From Kitasatospora sp. NBC_00374 (GTDB lineage Bacteria; Actinomycetota; Actinomycetes; Streptomycetales; Streptomycetaceae): a DNA stretch of 64,000 nt. Shown here piece after piece: positions 1 to 7,777 of the stretch; the first letter of the stretch is position 1; each line of letters opens with the position of its first letter. The position numbers and the translations under genes are program-made. The DNA lies in the NCBI RefSeq assembly GCF_041434935.1, contig NZ_CP107964.1, positions 558,001 through 622,000 on the forward strand, read 5' to 3'. The notes beneath the pieces are model-generated. The model searched no databases. It was not told the origin of the DNA and saw only the letters and a list, made by a program, of their open reading frames with translations.

Positions 1-2
1 TC

Positions 3-494
3 GAAGCGTCACACCAGGTCCTGGACATCGCAGCGCTCGGTCGACCCGGCCTCGGCACCACCGTCACCCCGACCGTCGCGTTCGCGGGCACCCTGGACAA
101 CGTCGTCCCCGCGGCGGCGACCGTCATCGTCGACGTCCGGGTCGAGTCCGCCGACGAGAAGGCACGCGTCGAATCCGCGTTCGCAGCGCTGACTCCGCAC
201 CTCGAAGGGGCGGAGATCTCGGTGCAGGGATCCGTCGGCCGACCCCCGATGCCCGAGTCGGCGTCGGCCGGGCTGTTCGCAGCGGCGAAGCGGTTGCTTC
301 CGGAACTCGAAGGCAGAGCGGTCGGCGGCGGAAGCGACGGCAACTTCACGGCCGCACTGGGGGTACCGACACTCGACGGCCTCGGAGCGGTCGGAGGCGG
401 AGCCCACGCCGACCACGAATACCTCGTGATCGGCACCATGGCCGAGCGGGCGAGGCTCGTCGCCGGACTCGTGAAGGCGATCCGGGACGCCTAG
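3..494 (+). CDS. M20-family metallopeptidase, C-terminal part (gene runs off the left edge)
   Basis: Frame 3 is open from the first bases to a TAG at 492-494, giving about 163 residues with no start inside the window. The tail carries GGGSDGNFTA followed by GGGAHADHEY, the conserved end of M20 dipeptidases and carboxypeptidases of the glutamate carboxypeptidase (CPG2) type; the His of AHADHE is the usual C-terminal zinc ligand. The first 90 residues visible fit the M20 dimerisation (lid) domain. It is expected to be a cytosolic two-zinc amino-acyl hydrolase. The substrate cannot be told from this half. Confidence 0.85.
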   Translation, partial: EASHQVLDIAALGRPGLGTTVTPTVAFAGTLDNVVPAAATVIVDVRVESADEKARVESAFAALTPHLEGAEISVQGSVGRPPMPESASAGLFAAAKRLLPELEGRAVGGGSDGNFTAALGVPTLDGLGAVGGGAHADHEYLVIGTMAERARLVAGLVKAIRDA

Positions 495-580
495 GAGACT
501 CACTGCCCGAGGGAATCACATTCGGTGATCGATCAGCCACGGCAGGGACACGGCGACGGCCGTGCCGACACCAGCTGATT

Positions 581-612
581 GCGGCAGGGCCCGGACCACC
601 CGGCCCTGCCGC
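581..612. terminator. Hairpin terminator after the M20 peptidase gene
   Basis: Arms GCGGCAGGGC (581-590) and GCCCTGCCGC (603-612) form a perfect 10-bp stem with a 12-nt loop. It sits between the end of the rightward peptidase gene and the end of the leftward gene at 632, so it can serve both. There is no U tract, as is usual in actinomycetes. Confidence 0.6.
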
Positions 613-631
613 TATTCGGGCAAGCCGGTCC

Positions 632-970
632 TCAGCCGTACCAGGAGGCCTCCGTCAGCCGGGCCCTGCGGGGCACGTCCCTCGCGGGCATGGGCAGCCT
701 GGCGCCGTCCGCACCGTCCGCGAGCAGCACACAGGCCGGATCGCCGTTGACCGGGCCGGGCAGGGACACCTGGACGTCGATACGCCGGGGCGGGTCCGTC
801 GGCAGGACCGTGGTCATCGACCGGACCTCGGCCCGGTGGCCGTCGACCCGCGCGGCGGCCACCTCCTTTCCGTCCACCAGCAGCTCCAGTTCCCGATGCC
901 CACCGAGACGCACCCCGGCCGTCACGGAGAAGCCCGCGTGCTCGCGGTGGAAGTGGTACTCGCGGCTCAT
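632..970 (-). CDS. Hypothetical protein, 112 aa
   Basis: The ATG at 970 was chosen because an AGGGAGG ribosome site lies just upstream of it; the open frame extends 8 codons further. The product starts MSREYHFHREHAGF. A first half rich in short beta-type stretches is followed by a basic C-terminus. There is no signal peptide or membrane segment, and I do not recognise the family. It is a stand-alone leftward gene convergent with the peptidase. Confidence 0.6.
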   Translation of the reverse strand: MSREYHFHREHAGFSVTAGVRLGGHRELELLVDGKEVAAARVDGHRAEVRSMTTVLPTDPPRRIDVQVSLPGPVNGDPACVLLADGADGARLPMPARDVPRRARLTEASWYG

Positions 971-1072
971 GCCCGCCTCCCTTGCCGGAAACACCTCACT
1001 TCATCCTGCGCCCGAGCGGGGTGGACGGCAGACCCACGGCCGCGGCGAGGGCCCGGCGTGAACCACCGACCG

Positions 1073-1318
1073 TCATCGCCCGGCCACGCGCCGGGAACCC
1101 CTGGAACCGGCGGCGGCACCGGCGAGTGGCAGGGCGAGCGCGTCGGCGAGTTCGGCCAGTTCCCGGGCGGTCGGCCGGATCGGGCCGTCGGCTCCGTCCT
1201 CGGCCCAGGCGCGGATGCGTGGGGTCCGTATGCCGGTGAGGTCGGCGACGGCCTGCGGCGTCAGTCGCCGTCGGCGCATGGTGTCCCGCAGCAACCGGGA
1301 CAGGTCCGGCTCGGCCAT
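1073..1318 (-). CDS. Small helix-turn-helix (XRE-like) protein, 81 aa
   Basis: ATG at 1318, preceded by AGGAGG at good spacing; the longer frame back to 1387 has no such site. The segment RRRRLTPQAVADLTGIRT with the following RIRAWAEDG resembles the recognition and scaffold helices of XRE/Cro-type domains, then a second helix (ARELAELADALAL). It is therefore probably a small DNA-binding regulator. It follows the 64-aa gene at 1384-1578 by 65 bp in the same direction, so the two may be cotranscribed. Confidence 0.65.
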   Translation of the reverse strand: MAEPDLSRLLRDTMRRRRLTPQAVADLTGIRTPRIRAWAEDGADGPIRPTARELAELADALALPLAGAAAGSRGSRRVAGR

Positions 1319-1383
1319 GTGCAACCTCCTGGTTTCGGTTGTTCCCTGCCATCCGGCCGCACGCCCGGCGAGGCGGCGGCCGT

Positions 1384-1578
1384 TCAACTCCCCTCCGCAG
1401 CATTCGCGGGAGGTTGGGAGCGAGGGTCGGGTGGCAGTCCGGCGTGCATGCGGGCGGCCTGTTCGCGCAGGTGGGCGACGGCCTCGGCGGTCTGGCGCCG
1501 CAGCATCTCGGCGGACCGGAGCACCGACGCGCCAGTGTCCGACCCTACGCCCGCTTCATCCTGTATGTCCTGTCTCAT
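1384..1578 (-). CDS. Hypothetical small protein, 64 aa
   Basis: Starts at ATG 1578 with a weak AGGAG-like site. The middle (ASVLRSAEMLRRQTAEAVAHL) is an uninterrupted, strongly helical stretch; both ends are polar. No family was recognised. It sits directly upstream of the small HTH gene on the same strand and may be its partner, but that is only positional inference. Confidence 0.45.
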   Translation of the reverse strand: MRQDIQDEAGVGSDTGASVLRSAEMLRRQTAEAVAHLREQAARMHAGLPPDPRSQPPANAAEGS

Positions 1579-1827
1579 ACCGCGCTCCTACCCCACCGGG
1601 GCCCCCGCGCACACCCGGAGCTGCGATGTCGACACCCTGAGCCGCCGCCGTGCAGCCGCCCCGGCACCCGAGCCTGTCGCTGTCCGCCGCTCGCCGCACC
1701 GGCCGCGGGGAAATCCCGGACGGATCGGAGGAGCATCGATTGCGGTGAAGCGTGAACGGCACCACCTCGCCGGGGGCGACAGGCGGCCCAGCCGGCTCGA
1801 CGCGAGCTCGACGCAAGGAGGAAGGCC

Positions 1828-2883
1828 ATGATCGTCGACTGTGCGTACTACCGCGACGGGCGTCGCCAGCACGAAGGCGCGATTCCGCTCGAACAGGCCG
1901 CCGCGCGCTGCGCCCAGGGCGGGTTCGTCTGGCTGGGCCTCTTCGAACCCGGCCCCGAGGAACTGGCCGAGGTACGCGCGAGCTTCGGACTGCACGAACT
2001 CGCCGTCGAGGACGCCCAGGCCTTCCACCTGCGGCCGAAGGCCGAGCAGTACGAGGACGGCACAGAACTGATCATCCTGCGGACCGCGCGCTACGACGAC
2101 GAGTCGGAGGAGATCGACACCGGCGAGATCAGCATCTTCCTCGCGGAACACTTCGTGATCGCCGTGCGTCAGGGCATCGCCAGCGAGCTGGCCGGCGCCC
2201 GCAGCCGACTCGAAGGCCGCCCCGAGCTGCTGCGGACCGGCAGCACGTCCACGCTCTGGGCGATCCTCGACCAGGTCGTCGACAGCTACGCACCCGTCGT
2301 CGGGGAGCTCGAGCGCGACATCGAGCAGATCGAGGCGACGGTGTTCTCCGGGGCCGTCGCCCCGACCGAACGGATCTACTTCCTGCGCCGCGAGGCCACC
2401 GACTTCTACCGGGCCGTGCACCCGCTGCTCGCCGTGCTGGCGCGGCGGCTGCAGCCGGGCCGGTCGCCGACCGGACTCCTGCCCTACTTCCGCGACGTGC
2501 ACGACCATCTCCTGCTGGTCAACGAGGAGGTCGCCGCCCAACGCGATCTCCTGGCCACCGTCCTCGAGGCGAACATCGCGGTCATCTCCGTCGAGCAGAA
2601 CAAGATCAATCTTCGACAGACCGCCACGATGGAGCGGCTGACGATCCTCGCGAGCGTGTTCCTCCCGCTCTCCTTCGTGGTCGGGTTCTTCGGGCAGAAC
2701 TTCGCCTGGCTGGTCAGGAACGTCACCAGCCTCACCGCGTTCCTCGCCCTCGGCATCGGCGGACTGCTGCTGCCCTGCCTGCTGCTCTACATCTGGCTGC
2801 GCCGGCGGCGCAGCCACGACACCCCGCCCCAGCCGGAGGTACGCGCCGGCGCCCCACGCGCTTCGGCCACCTCCACCGAGTGA
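1828..2883 (+). CDS. CorA-family divalent cation (Mg2+) transporter-like protein
   Basis: 351 residues, ATG at 1828 with AAGGAGG 8 nt upstream. A soluble N-terminal domain of about 265 residues contains the long helix typical of CorA (around LDQVVDSYAPVVGELERDI). Two C-terminal membrane segments follow at roughly 272-292 and 305-325. The loop after the first one normally reads GMN in CorA; here it is GQN (residues 289-291), within GFFGQNFAW. That keeps Gly and Asn and changes Met to Gln, so ion selectivity may differ from classical Mg2+ CorA. The tail is basic, then disordered. It is monocistronic by position. Confidence 0.88.
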   Translation: MIVDCAYYRDGRRQHEGAIPLEQAAARCAQGGFVWLGLFEPGPEELAEVRASFGLHELAVEDAQAFHLRPKAEQYEDGTELIILRTARYDDESEEIDTGEISIFLAEHFVIAVRQGIASELAGARSRLEGRPELLRTGSTSTLWAILDQVVDSYAPVVGELERDIEQIEATVFSGAVAPTERIYFLRREATDFYRAVHPLLAVLARRLQPGRSPTGLLPYFRDVHDHLLLVNEEVAAQRDLLATVLEANIAVISVEQNKINLRQTATMERLTILASVFLPLSFVVGFFGQNFAWLVRNVTSLTAFLALGIGGLLLPCLLLYIWLRRRRSHDTPPQPEVRAGAPRASATSTE

Positions 2884-2946
2884 TCACGGGCCCGGGCACC
2901 ACGAAATCGGTTCCGGCGGTGAGGGCGAGTGCCGCATGATCGGACC

Positions 2947-3342
2947 ATGCTGGTCGAGGTGGAGCGGATCGCGAGTCTCCCGGGGAGCCCTTTGACGGCT
3001 CAGGTCAGGACGGCCTTCGGCCGCGCCGCGGTGCGCTGGTGCGGAGCCCCCACCGCCGGGGCGGGCGAGTACCACGTGGAGTGGACGGTCGACGAGGACA
3101 TCGCCTGGGGCCGGAACGCCGAGTCGGCTGTCGGCACAGGGCCCGAAATCCGCCCCGACGGACAGTGCGTCGTCCTACGAGGACACCTGCGTCTCGCGGA
3201 GGACGGCGTCGGCCTCCTGGACTTGGACGGTGCGACGGTCCTACTGGATCTGACCGCTCCCGTGCCCGACGGCGTCGTCGGCACCTGGGTCGAGCTCCGG
3301 GTCGCGCGCGAGACACTCGCCCTCTATCCGTACGACCTGTGA
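2947..3342 (+). CDS. Hypothetical protein, 131 aa
   Basis: Starts at ATG 2947 (MLVEVERIASL); a GTG at 2929 is an in-frame alternative with GAGGG only 3 nt upstream, so the start is uncertain. The product looks all-beta and acidic, with no signal peptide or membrane segment; it ends in ALYPYDL. The family was not recognised. It lies between the CorA-like gene and a GNAT gene on the same strand, separated from the latter by a hairpin. Confidence 0.6.
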   Translation: MLVEVERIASLPGSPLTAQVRTAFGRAAVRWCGAPTAGAGEYHVEWTVDEDIAWGRNAESAVGTGPEIRPDGQCVVLRGHLRLAEDGVGLLDLDGATVLLDLTAPVPDGVVGTWVELRVARETLALYPYDL

Positions 3343-3413
3343 CAGCGCGCTGTTCGGCCCTCGGGTCCGCCCGGCTCTGCCGCTGCCGTCTTCCTCCCGA
3401 ATGCTCCGCCGGA

Positions 3414-3438
3414 GCCGGCTCACTCCGGGTGAGCCGGC
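3414..3438. terminator. Hairpin in the 3343-3518 spacer
   Basis: GCCGGCTCAC (3414-3423) pairs perfectly with GTGAGCCGGC (3429-3438) across a 5-nt loop. It lies 70 bp downstream of the 131-aa gene and 80 bp upstream of the GNAT start, so terminator is the simplest reading. Confidence 0.6.
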
Positions 3439-3518
3439 GAGGCGGCGGCAGCCATCGGTGCGACGACCTGCCTGAAAGCGGTTGCTGGGCGGATGGGGTG
3501 CGAGTACCGTCCCCCGGC

Positions 3519-4046
3519 ATGACCCCGACTCTGCGTACCGAGCGTCTGCTGCTCGAGCCGTACGTCCCCGCGGACGAAGAAGACTTCGTGACACTGTTTC
3601 AGGACACGAGGGTGTCCCGGTGGATGGGCGACGGTCCGCAGTCGGAGGCCGAGGATCGGGCCCTGTTCGCTCGGGTCTTCACGAAGGTGTACGCCCTGAA
3701 CCGGTTCGACGTCTGGGCCGTCCGGCACAACGGCCGTCTCGTGGGTCACGCCGAGATCAAGCCCGCCGCGGTGGTCGAGGGCTTCGAGATCATCTATGCG
3801 CTGGCCGTCGAGGCGTGGGGCTGCGGCCTGGGCACCGAAGTCGCGGACGCGGTCGTCGACTACGGCTTCACCACCCTGGGACTGGCCGAGGTGCACGCGA
3901 CGGTCGCCGAGTCGAACCTCGCCTCGTTGGCGTTGCTGGGCAGGATCGGCTTCCAGCACGTCCGTGACATCGAGGAGGACGACGGCAGTACGACCCGCCT
4001 GCTCACCCGGAGTCGCGCTGATACTGCCGGGCCCGCCTCGCGGTAG
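3519..4046 (+). CDS. GNAT-family N-acetyltransferase (RimJ/RimL type)
   Basis: 175 residues from ATG 3519. It opens with MTPTLRTERLLLEPYVPAD, the signature start of RimJ/RimL-like acetyltransferases. The acetyl-CoA binding region is EAWGCGLGTEVADA, a variant of the usual Q/RxxGxG/A loop. It ends in the normal LLGRIGFQHVRD strand-helix. Cytosolic acetyl transfer from acetyl-CoA to an amino group is expected; the substrate is unknown. Confidence 0.85.
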   Translation: MTPTLRTERLLLEPYVPADEEDFVTLFQDTRVSRWMGDGPQSEAEDRALFARVFTKVYALNRFDVWAVRHNGRLVGHAEIKPAAVVEGFEIIYALAVEAWGCGLGTEVADAVVDYGFTTLGLAEVHATVAESNLASLALLGRIGFQHVRDIEEDDGSTTRLLTRSRADTAGPASR

Positions 4047-4239
4047 GCGTCCGCCGGCCGTGACCGGTCAGGCTCGGCGACGAACGGATCGAGCCCCGGG
4101 CCGTTCGCACCGCTGACGCGCCGCAGGCGCCGTGATTGCCCGCGGTCCTCGGCGACGCCTGGTTGCATGGTGCCGACCTCCGGCGCACCGGCTCCCGGGC
4201 GCCACCGGGGGCAGCTACGTTCCCGATACCAGGAGCAGC

Positions 4240-4935
4240 ATGAAGATCGCGATCATCGGCGCCGGCAACATCGGTGGCACGCTGGCCCGACGGCTCTGCG
4301 CCCTCGGCCACGACGTGTCCGTCGCCAACTCCCGTGGGCCGCACACCATCGCCGACCTCGCCGCCGAGAGCGGCGCGACGGCGCAGCCCGTCGAGGAGGT
4401 GGCCCGGGGCGCGGAACTGGCCGTGGTGACGATCCCGCAGGGCAAGGTCCCCGGCCTTCCCGCAGGCCTGTTCGACGGAGCGGCCGACGGGCTCGTCGTC
4501 GTCGACACCGGCAACTACTACCCGCAGCAGCGCGACGGCCGGATCGAGGGGATCGAGAAGGGGAACACGGAGAGCCGGTGGGTCGAACAGCAGCTCGGAC
4601 GACCGGTGATCAAGGCCTTCAACAACATCTACGCGCAGCACCTGGCCGACTTCGGACGACCGGTGGGCGCGCCCGACCGGATCGCCCTGCCGGTCGCCGG
4701 GGACGACGCCCGGGCCAAGGAGATCGTGCGCGGCCTCGTGGAGGAGCTCGGCTTCGACGCGGTCGATGCCGGCACCCTGGAGGATTCCTGGCGTCAGCAG
4801 CCCGGCACGCCCGTCTACACGACGGACCTGGACGCCGGCGGCGTACGGCGGGCGCTGGCCGCGGCCGACCCGGAACGGTCCCTCGCGTGGCGCGCGACCC
4901 CCGACAGCCCGGGCACCTTCGAGCACCCCGCCTGA
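4240..4935 (+). CDS. NAD(P)-binding oxidoreductase of the F420H2:NADP+ reductase-like family
   Basis: 231 residues; ATG 4240 follows AGGAG. The N-terminus MKIAIIGAGNIGGTLA is a canonical dinucleotide-binding loop (GxGxxG), then VSVANSRGP, where Ser-Arg after the second strand suggests NADP. VVVDTGNYY and KAFNNIYAQHL match the F420-dependent NADP reductase fold, here without obvious F420-specific residues that I can confirm. The enzyme is cytosolic. The substrate could be F420H2 or an unrelated ketone, so the name is kept general. Confidence 0.82.
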   Translation: MKIAIIGAGNIGGTLARRLCALGHDVSVANSRGPHTIADLAAESGATAQPVEEVARGAELAVVTIPQGKVPGLPAGLFDGAADGLVVVDTGNYYPQQRDGRIEGIEKGNTESRWVEQQLGRPVIKAFNNIYAQHLADFGRPVGAPDRIALPVAGDDARAKEIVRGLVEELGFDAVDAGTLEDSWRQQPGTPVYTTDLDAGGVRRALAAADPERSLAWRATPDSPGTFEHPA

Positions 4936-5107
4936 GTGGCGGCGCTCCGGCTGCTCGGCGTACACGTCTCCCGGCCGGGGCTCCACCTCGGCCGGGGCTC
5001 CACCTCCACCGGGATCCCGCCGACGGAACACGCGCTCGGCGCGTCCTCTCCGACCGACACCGGCCGGGCGGAAGGCGCCATGTTCCGATCCCCGCCGAAC
5101 AGTTGTC

Positions 5108-5156
5108 GACCTGATGCTTCATCAGGTCACCTTCGGTGCAGTGGAGTTCGTATGAT
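5108..5156 (+). promoter_or_regulatory. Perfect 9-bp inverted repeat plus TATGAT -10 box upstream of the MEDS-STAS gene
   Basis: GACCTGATG (5108-5116) and CATCAGGTC (5120-5128) form a perfect inverted repeat with a 3-nt spacer. TATGAT (5151-5156), a near-consensus -10 hexamer, follows and ends 50 bp before the GTG start at 5207. The arrangement suits a repressor or activator site over the -35 region. It could alternatively be an RNA hairpin if transcription starts upstream. The rest of the 4936-5206 spacer holds only a short direct repeat (GGGGCTCCACCTC, twice). Confidence 0.5.
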
Positions 5157-5206
5157 CTCGGGCACTCCCCGCCGCCCGGCGGGGTACCCGGCGGAAAGGA
5201 CATCAC

Positions 5207-6106
5207 GTGCCCACGGACTCCGTCGCCGTCCCCGTGCACCGGACGATACCCGTTCTTCGGATGCGCCCCGGCGACCACGCCTACGCGGACTACGACGACG
5301 ACGAGGCTCGTTGGGAAGTACTGCTCACCTTCATCCACGAGGGGCTGGCACGCGGGGAGAAGGTCACGGTCATGGCGGACCCGGCGGTCCCGGCGGAGGA
5401 CGTCCACGAACGCGTGCACGTGCACCACGGATCCGCCGGGGCGGCCTTCGGGCGCGGCCAGCTGTCGTACACCACCATGCGCGACCTGATCAGTCCCGAC
5501 GCCCGCTTCACGGCCGCGCGCCAGATGGGCCGGCTGCGGGAGGAGACCGAGACGGCGCGGCGGCAGGGCTTCACCGGGTTCCGTACCGTCATCGACATGG
5601 CCTGGGTCGAGGACCTGGGGATGGACATCGAGGGGGTGATGCACCGCGAGACGCACGCGCACGACCTGTTCGCGGACCGGCGCTACGCGGAGATCTGCAC
5701 GTACGACCGGCGGCGCTTCGACCCCGATGTCCTCGACGCCATGCGCCACGGCCACCCCGTGGCCCTCCTGAGCCGCCTCGGGGCCCTGCGGATCGAACAC
5801 GCCGACGGAGGTCTGCGGCTGATCGGCGACGCCGACGTCGCCACCCGTCCCCAGCTGCTCGCCGAACTTCCGGCCGCCCTCGACCTGGCCGCGGCCACCG
5901 GCAGCGGACACGTGCCGGTCGATCTCACGGGGCTGTCCTTCCTCGGGTCCGACTGCGCGATGTCGCTGCTGCACGCGGCCAGACAGCTACCCGCGGGCGG
6001 CCCGCGGATGGAGATCCGCTGTCTGCCGTTCCACGCCAGGGTGCTGGGCATGCTCGGTGCCCGGTCCGTCGAGCAGGTCACGGTGACGAAGGTGGCGGAC
6101 GCATGA
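5207..6106 (+). CDS. MEDS-domain / STAS-domain anti-sigma-factor antagonist-like sensor
   Basis: 299 residues, GTG start at 5207 with GGAAAGGA upstream. Residues about 15-175 are a MEDS (DcmR-type sensory) domain: RPGDHAYADYDDDEARWEVL, then the GLARGEKVTVMADP strand-loop. Residues about 190-295 are a STAS domain, with PVDLTGLSFLGSDCAMSLLH at the position of the anti-sigma-antagonist phosphorylation loop; Ser946-type numbering is not inferable, but the Ser of FLGSDC is the likely phosphosite. It is predicted to sense a small ligand and bind a HATPase anti-sigma partner. The next gene overlaps its stop by ATGA, so the two are translationally coupled. Confidence 0.85.
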   Translation: MPTDSVAVPVHRTIPVLRMRPGDHAYADYDDDEARWEVLLTFIHEGLARGEKVTVMADPAVPAEDVHERVHVHHGSAGAAFGRGQLSYTTMRDLISPDARFTAARQMGRLREETETARRQGFTGFRTVIDMAWVEDLGMDIEGVMHRETHAHDLFADRRYAEICTYDRRRFDPDVLDAMRHGHPVALLSRLGALRIEHADGGLRLIGDADVATRPQLLAELPAALDLAAATGSGHVPVDLTGLSFLGSDCAMSLLHAARQLPAGGPRMEIRCLPFHARVLGMLGARSVEQVTVTKVADA

Positions 6107-6591
6107 TCCACGACCGTGCCACAGCACTCGACGAGCTGGTGACGGATCAGCGTTTCGGCGCCGACGAGCTCCCCGTCCTGCGCGCCGTGGTCACCCACTG
6201 CGCCACCCTGGCCGGTGCCGGCATCGAGTACCGCGATCTGCTCGTGTTCGCCGTGCACGAGGTCGCCGAGAGCATCGTGACGGCTCCCGGCCCGGACGTG
6301 CGCGTGGTCATCAGCCGGCCGGACGACACCACGCTGGTCTGCCGGATCGCCGAGGACGGCGCCGGTCGGCCCGCGGTCGGGCCGCAGACCGGGGCCGCCA
6401 TCGGAACCGACGGCCCGCGGCTGCGCTGGTCGGGCGGAGAGCTGAGTGAGTGTCTGCGGATCGACACCCGGGCCGGCTGCACGACGGTGACGCTCTGTCT
6501 GCCCGGCGACCGGTCGGCGGCCTCGCCCGCACCCGCATCCGCACCCACATCCGAGCACGTCGGAGCGCGTGAATCGCCGGGTGGGCAGTGA
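6103..6591 (+). CDS. HATPase-type anti-sigma-like regulatory protein, degenerate
   Basis: 162 residues; ATG 6103 overlaps the STAS gene stop (ATGA). The pattern is that of a small GHKL/HATPase_c anti-sigma regulator: RDLLVFAVHEVAESIVTA at the N-box position, then VVISRPDDTTLVCRIAEDG at the G1 box. The N-box Asn that coordinates Mg-ATP in SpoIIAB/RsbW proteins appears to be replaced by Ser (VAESI), and the G2 region is poor. It may therefore bind its STAS partner without being an active kinase. The Pro/Ala/Ser-rich tail is disordered. Confidence 0.65.
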   Translation: MIHDRATALDELVTDQRFGADELPVLRAVVTHCATLAGAGIEYRDLLVFAVHEVAESIVTAPGPDVRVVISRPDDTTLVCRIAEDGAGRPAVGPQTGAAIGTDGPRLRWSGGELSECLRIDTRAGCTTVTLCLPGDRSAASPAPASAPTSEHVGARESPGGQ

Positions 6592-6608
6592 CGGCTGTGG
6601 CCGGTGGT

Positions 6609-6665
6609 ACGCGAGCCGCCGCACCGGAAGGGACCGGCCGGTCCCCCGTACTCGGCGGCTCGCGT
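6609..6665. terminator. Bidirectional terminator, 13-bp stem
   Basis: ACGCGAGCCGCCG (6609-6621) and CGGCGGCTCGCGT (6653-6665) are perfect inverted repeats in the 106-bp space between two converging genes. A smaller hairpin can form inside the loop. Confidence 0.65.
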
Positions 6666-6697
6666 GTCCGGGTCCCCGCCCGGTGCGGCCGGACCGC

Positions 6698-7576
6698 TCA
6701 GCGCTTGATCTCGTAGGCGCTGACGTTCTTCGAGACGGCATCGCTCAGCGGGCTCGTCCGATCCGTCAGCTTCTGGTAGTCGGCGACCCGGCCGTCCGCC
6801 CACTGCCCCAGGGTCACGATCATCACGCGGTCGACGCCCGCGAAGGTCTGGATCATTCCGCTGTCGGCGGCCAGCACCGGCAGGCCCGCGGACGGCGGCG
6901 GCGCCTGGGCGCCGACCTGGTAGTCGTCGAAGGCCATGCTCAGCTCGGTCACCAGGTGCAGGGTGTCCTTCGGGTCCTTCATGGTGAACACCGACACGTT
7001 GAACTGGTTGTTCTGGGCGTCCTTGTAGAGCGCGACCTGGTGGCTCACACAGCCCTTGCCCCGCTTGATCAGCGCGATCAGGCGGGGGCCGACGGAGTCC
7101 GGCTCCACGCAGGAGGCGAGGACGGCCGCGCCCAGCTTGGTGTAGACCCCGCCGGCCGCGTCCTTCACCTCTGCGGGGAACACCTGCTCCAGCGGAACGG
7201 CCGGACGGTCCGCGGCCGCCGCTGCGGCGGGCGCTGACGCGGAGGCTGACGCTGACGCTGACGGCGTGGCCGACACCGAGGAGCCGGCCGTCGGGGCGGA
7301 AGCGGACGCCGAGGCGGGGGCCGAGGCCGTCGACTCCTCGTCGGACGGCTGGATCACCTTGAGCACCAGGAACGCCAACGCGGCCGCGCAGAGGGCGAGA
7401 GCGAGGTTCCGCGGCCACACCCGCTTCGGCCCGGCATCGGGCCCGGCGCCGGGCCCGGTCTGCCCCGGCCGGGATTCCTTGACGGTCGCCGCGTTGACGA
7501 AGTCGTCGTCGAGCACGACGTTCCACCGGTCGTCGTCGGGTCCGCCCGAGCCGGGGGCGTTGTCACTGCTGTTCAT
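6698..7576 (-). CDS. Single-pass membrane-anchored hypothetical protein
   Basis: 292 residues from ATG 7576. An acidic cytosolic N-terminus of about 50 residues precedes one membrane helix (NLALALCAAALAFLVLKVI, about 56-74). Then come an Ala/Ser-rich low-complexity stalk (about 78-120) and an extracytoplasmic domain of about 165 residues with two Cys (LASCVEPD and GKGCVSH) that could form a disulfide. No catalytic motif was recognised. It is convergent with the HATPase gene. The stalk is encoded by simple GAC/GCT-type repeats. Confidence 0.75.
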   Translation of the reverse strand: MNSSDNAPGSGGPDDDRWNVVLDDDFVNAATVKESRPGQTGPGAGPDAGPKRVWPRNLALALCAAALAFLVLKVIQPSDEESTASAPASASASAPTAGSSVSATPSASASASASAPAAAAAADRPAVPLEQVFPAEVKDAAGGVYTKLGAAVLASCVEPDSVGPRLIALIKRGKGCVSHQVALYKDAQNNQFNVSVFTMKDPKDTLHLVTELSMAFDDYQVGAQAPPPSAGLPVLAADSGMIQTFAGVDRVMIVTLGQWADGRVADYQKLTDRTSPLSDAVSKNVSAYEIKR

Positions 7577-7777
7577 GCTGGCACCGTAGTGATCAACCGG
7601 CGCGGACTGAAGAGCCGCAGGTCACGTCTTGATCACCATTGTCCGGCGGCAGGAACCGGCGCGAGCTCGGCGAGGCCCAGCTGCCGGGAGGACCCTGACC
7701 CGGGCGCCGTACTCGCCGGTCCTCGGCGCTCGCCACGGCGGCCGGGCCGGCGCTGAAGCGCCTGCGCGGGCGGGCGG

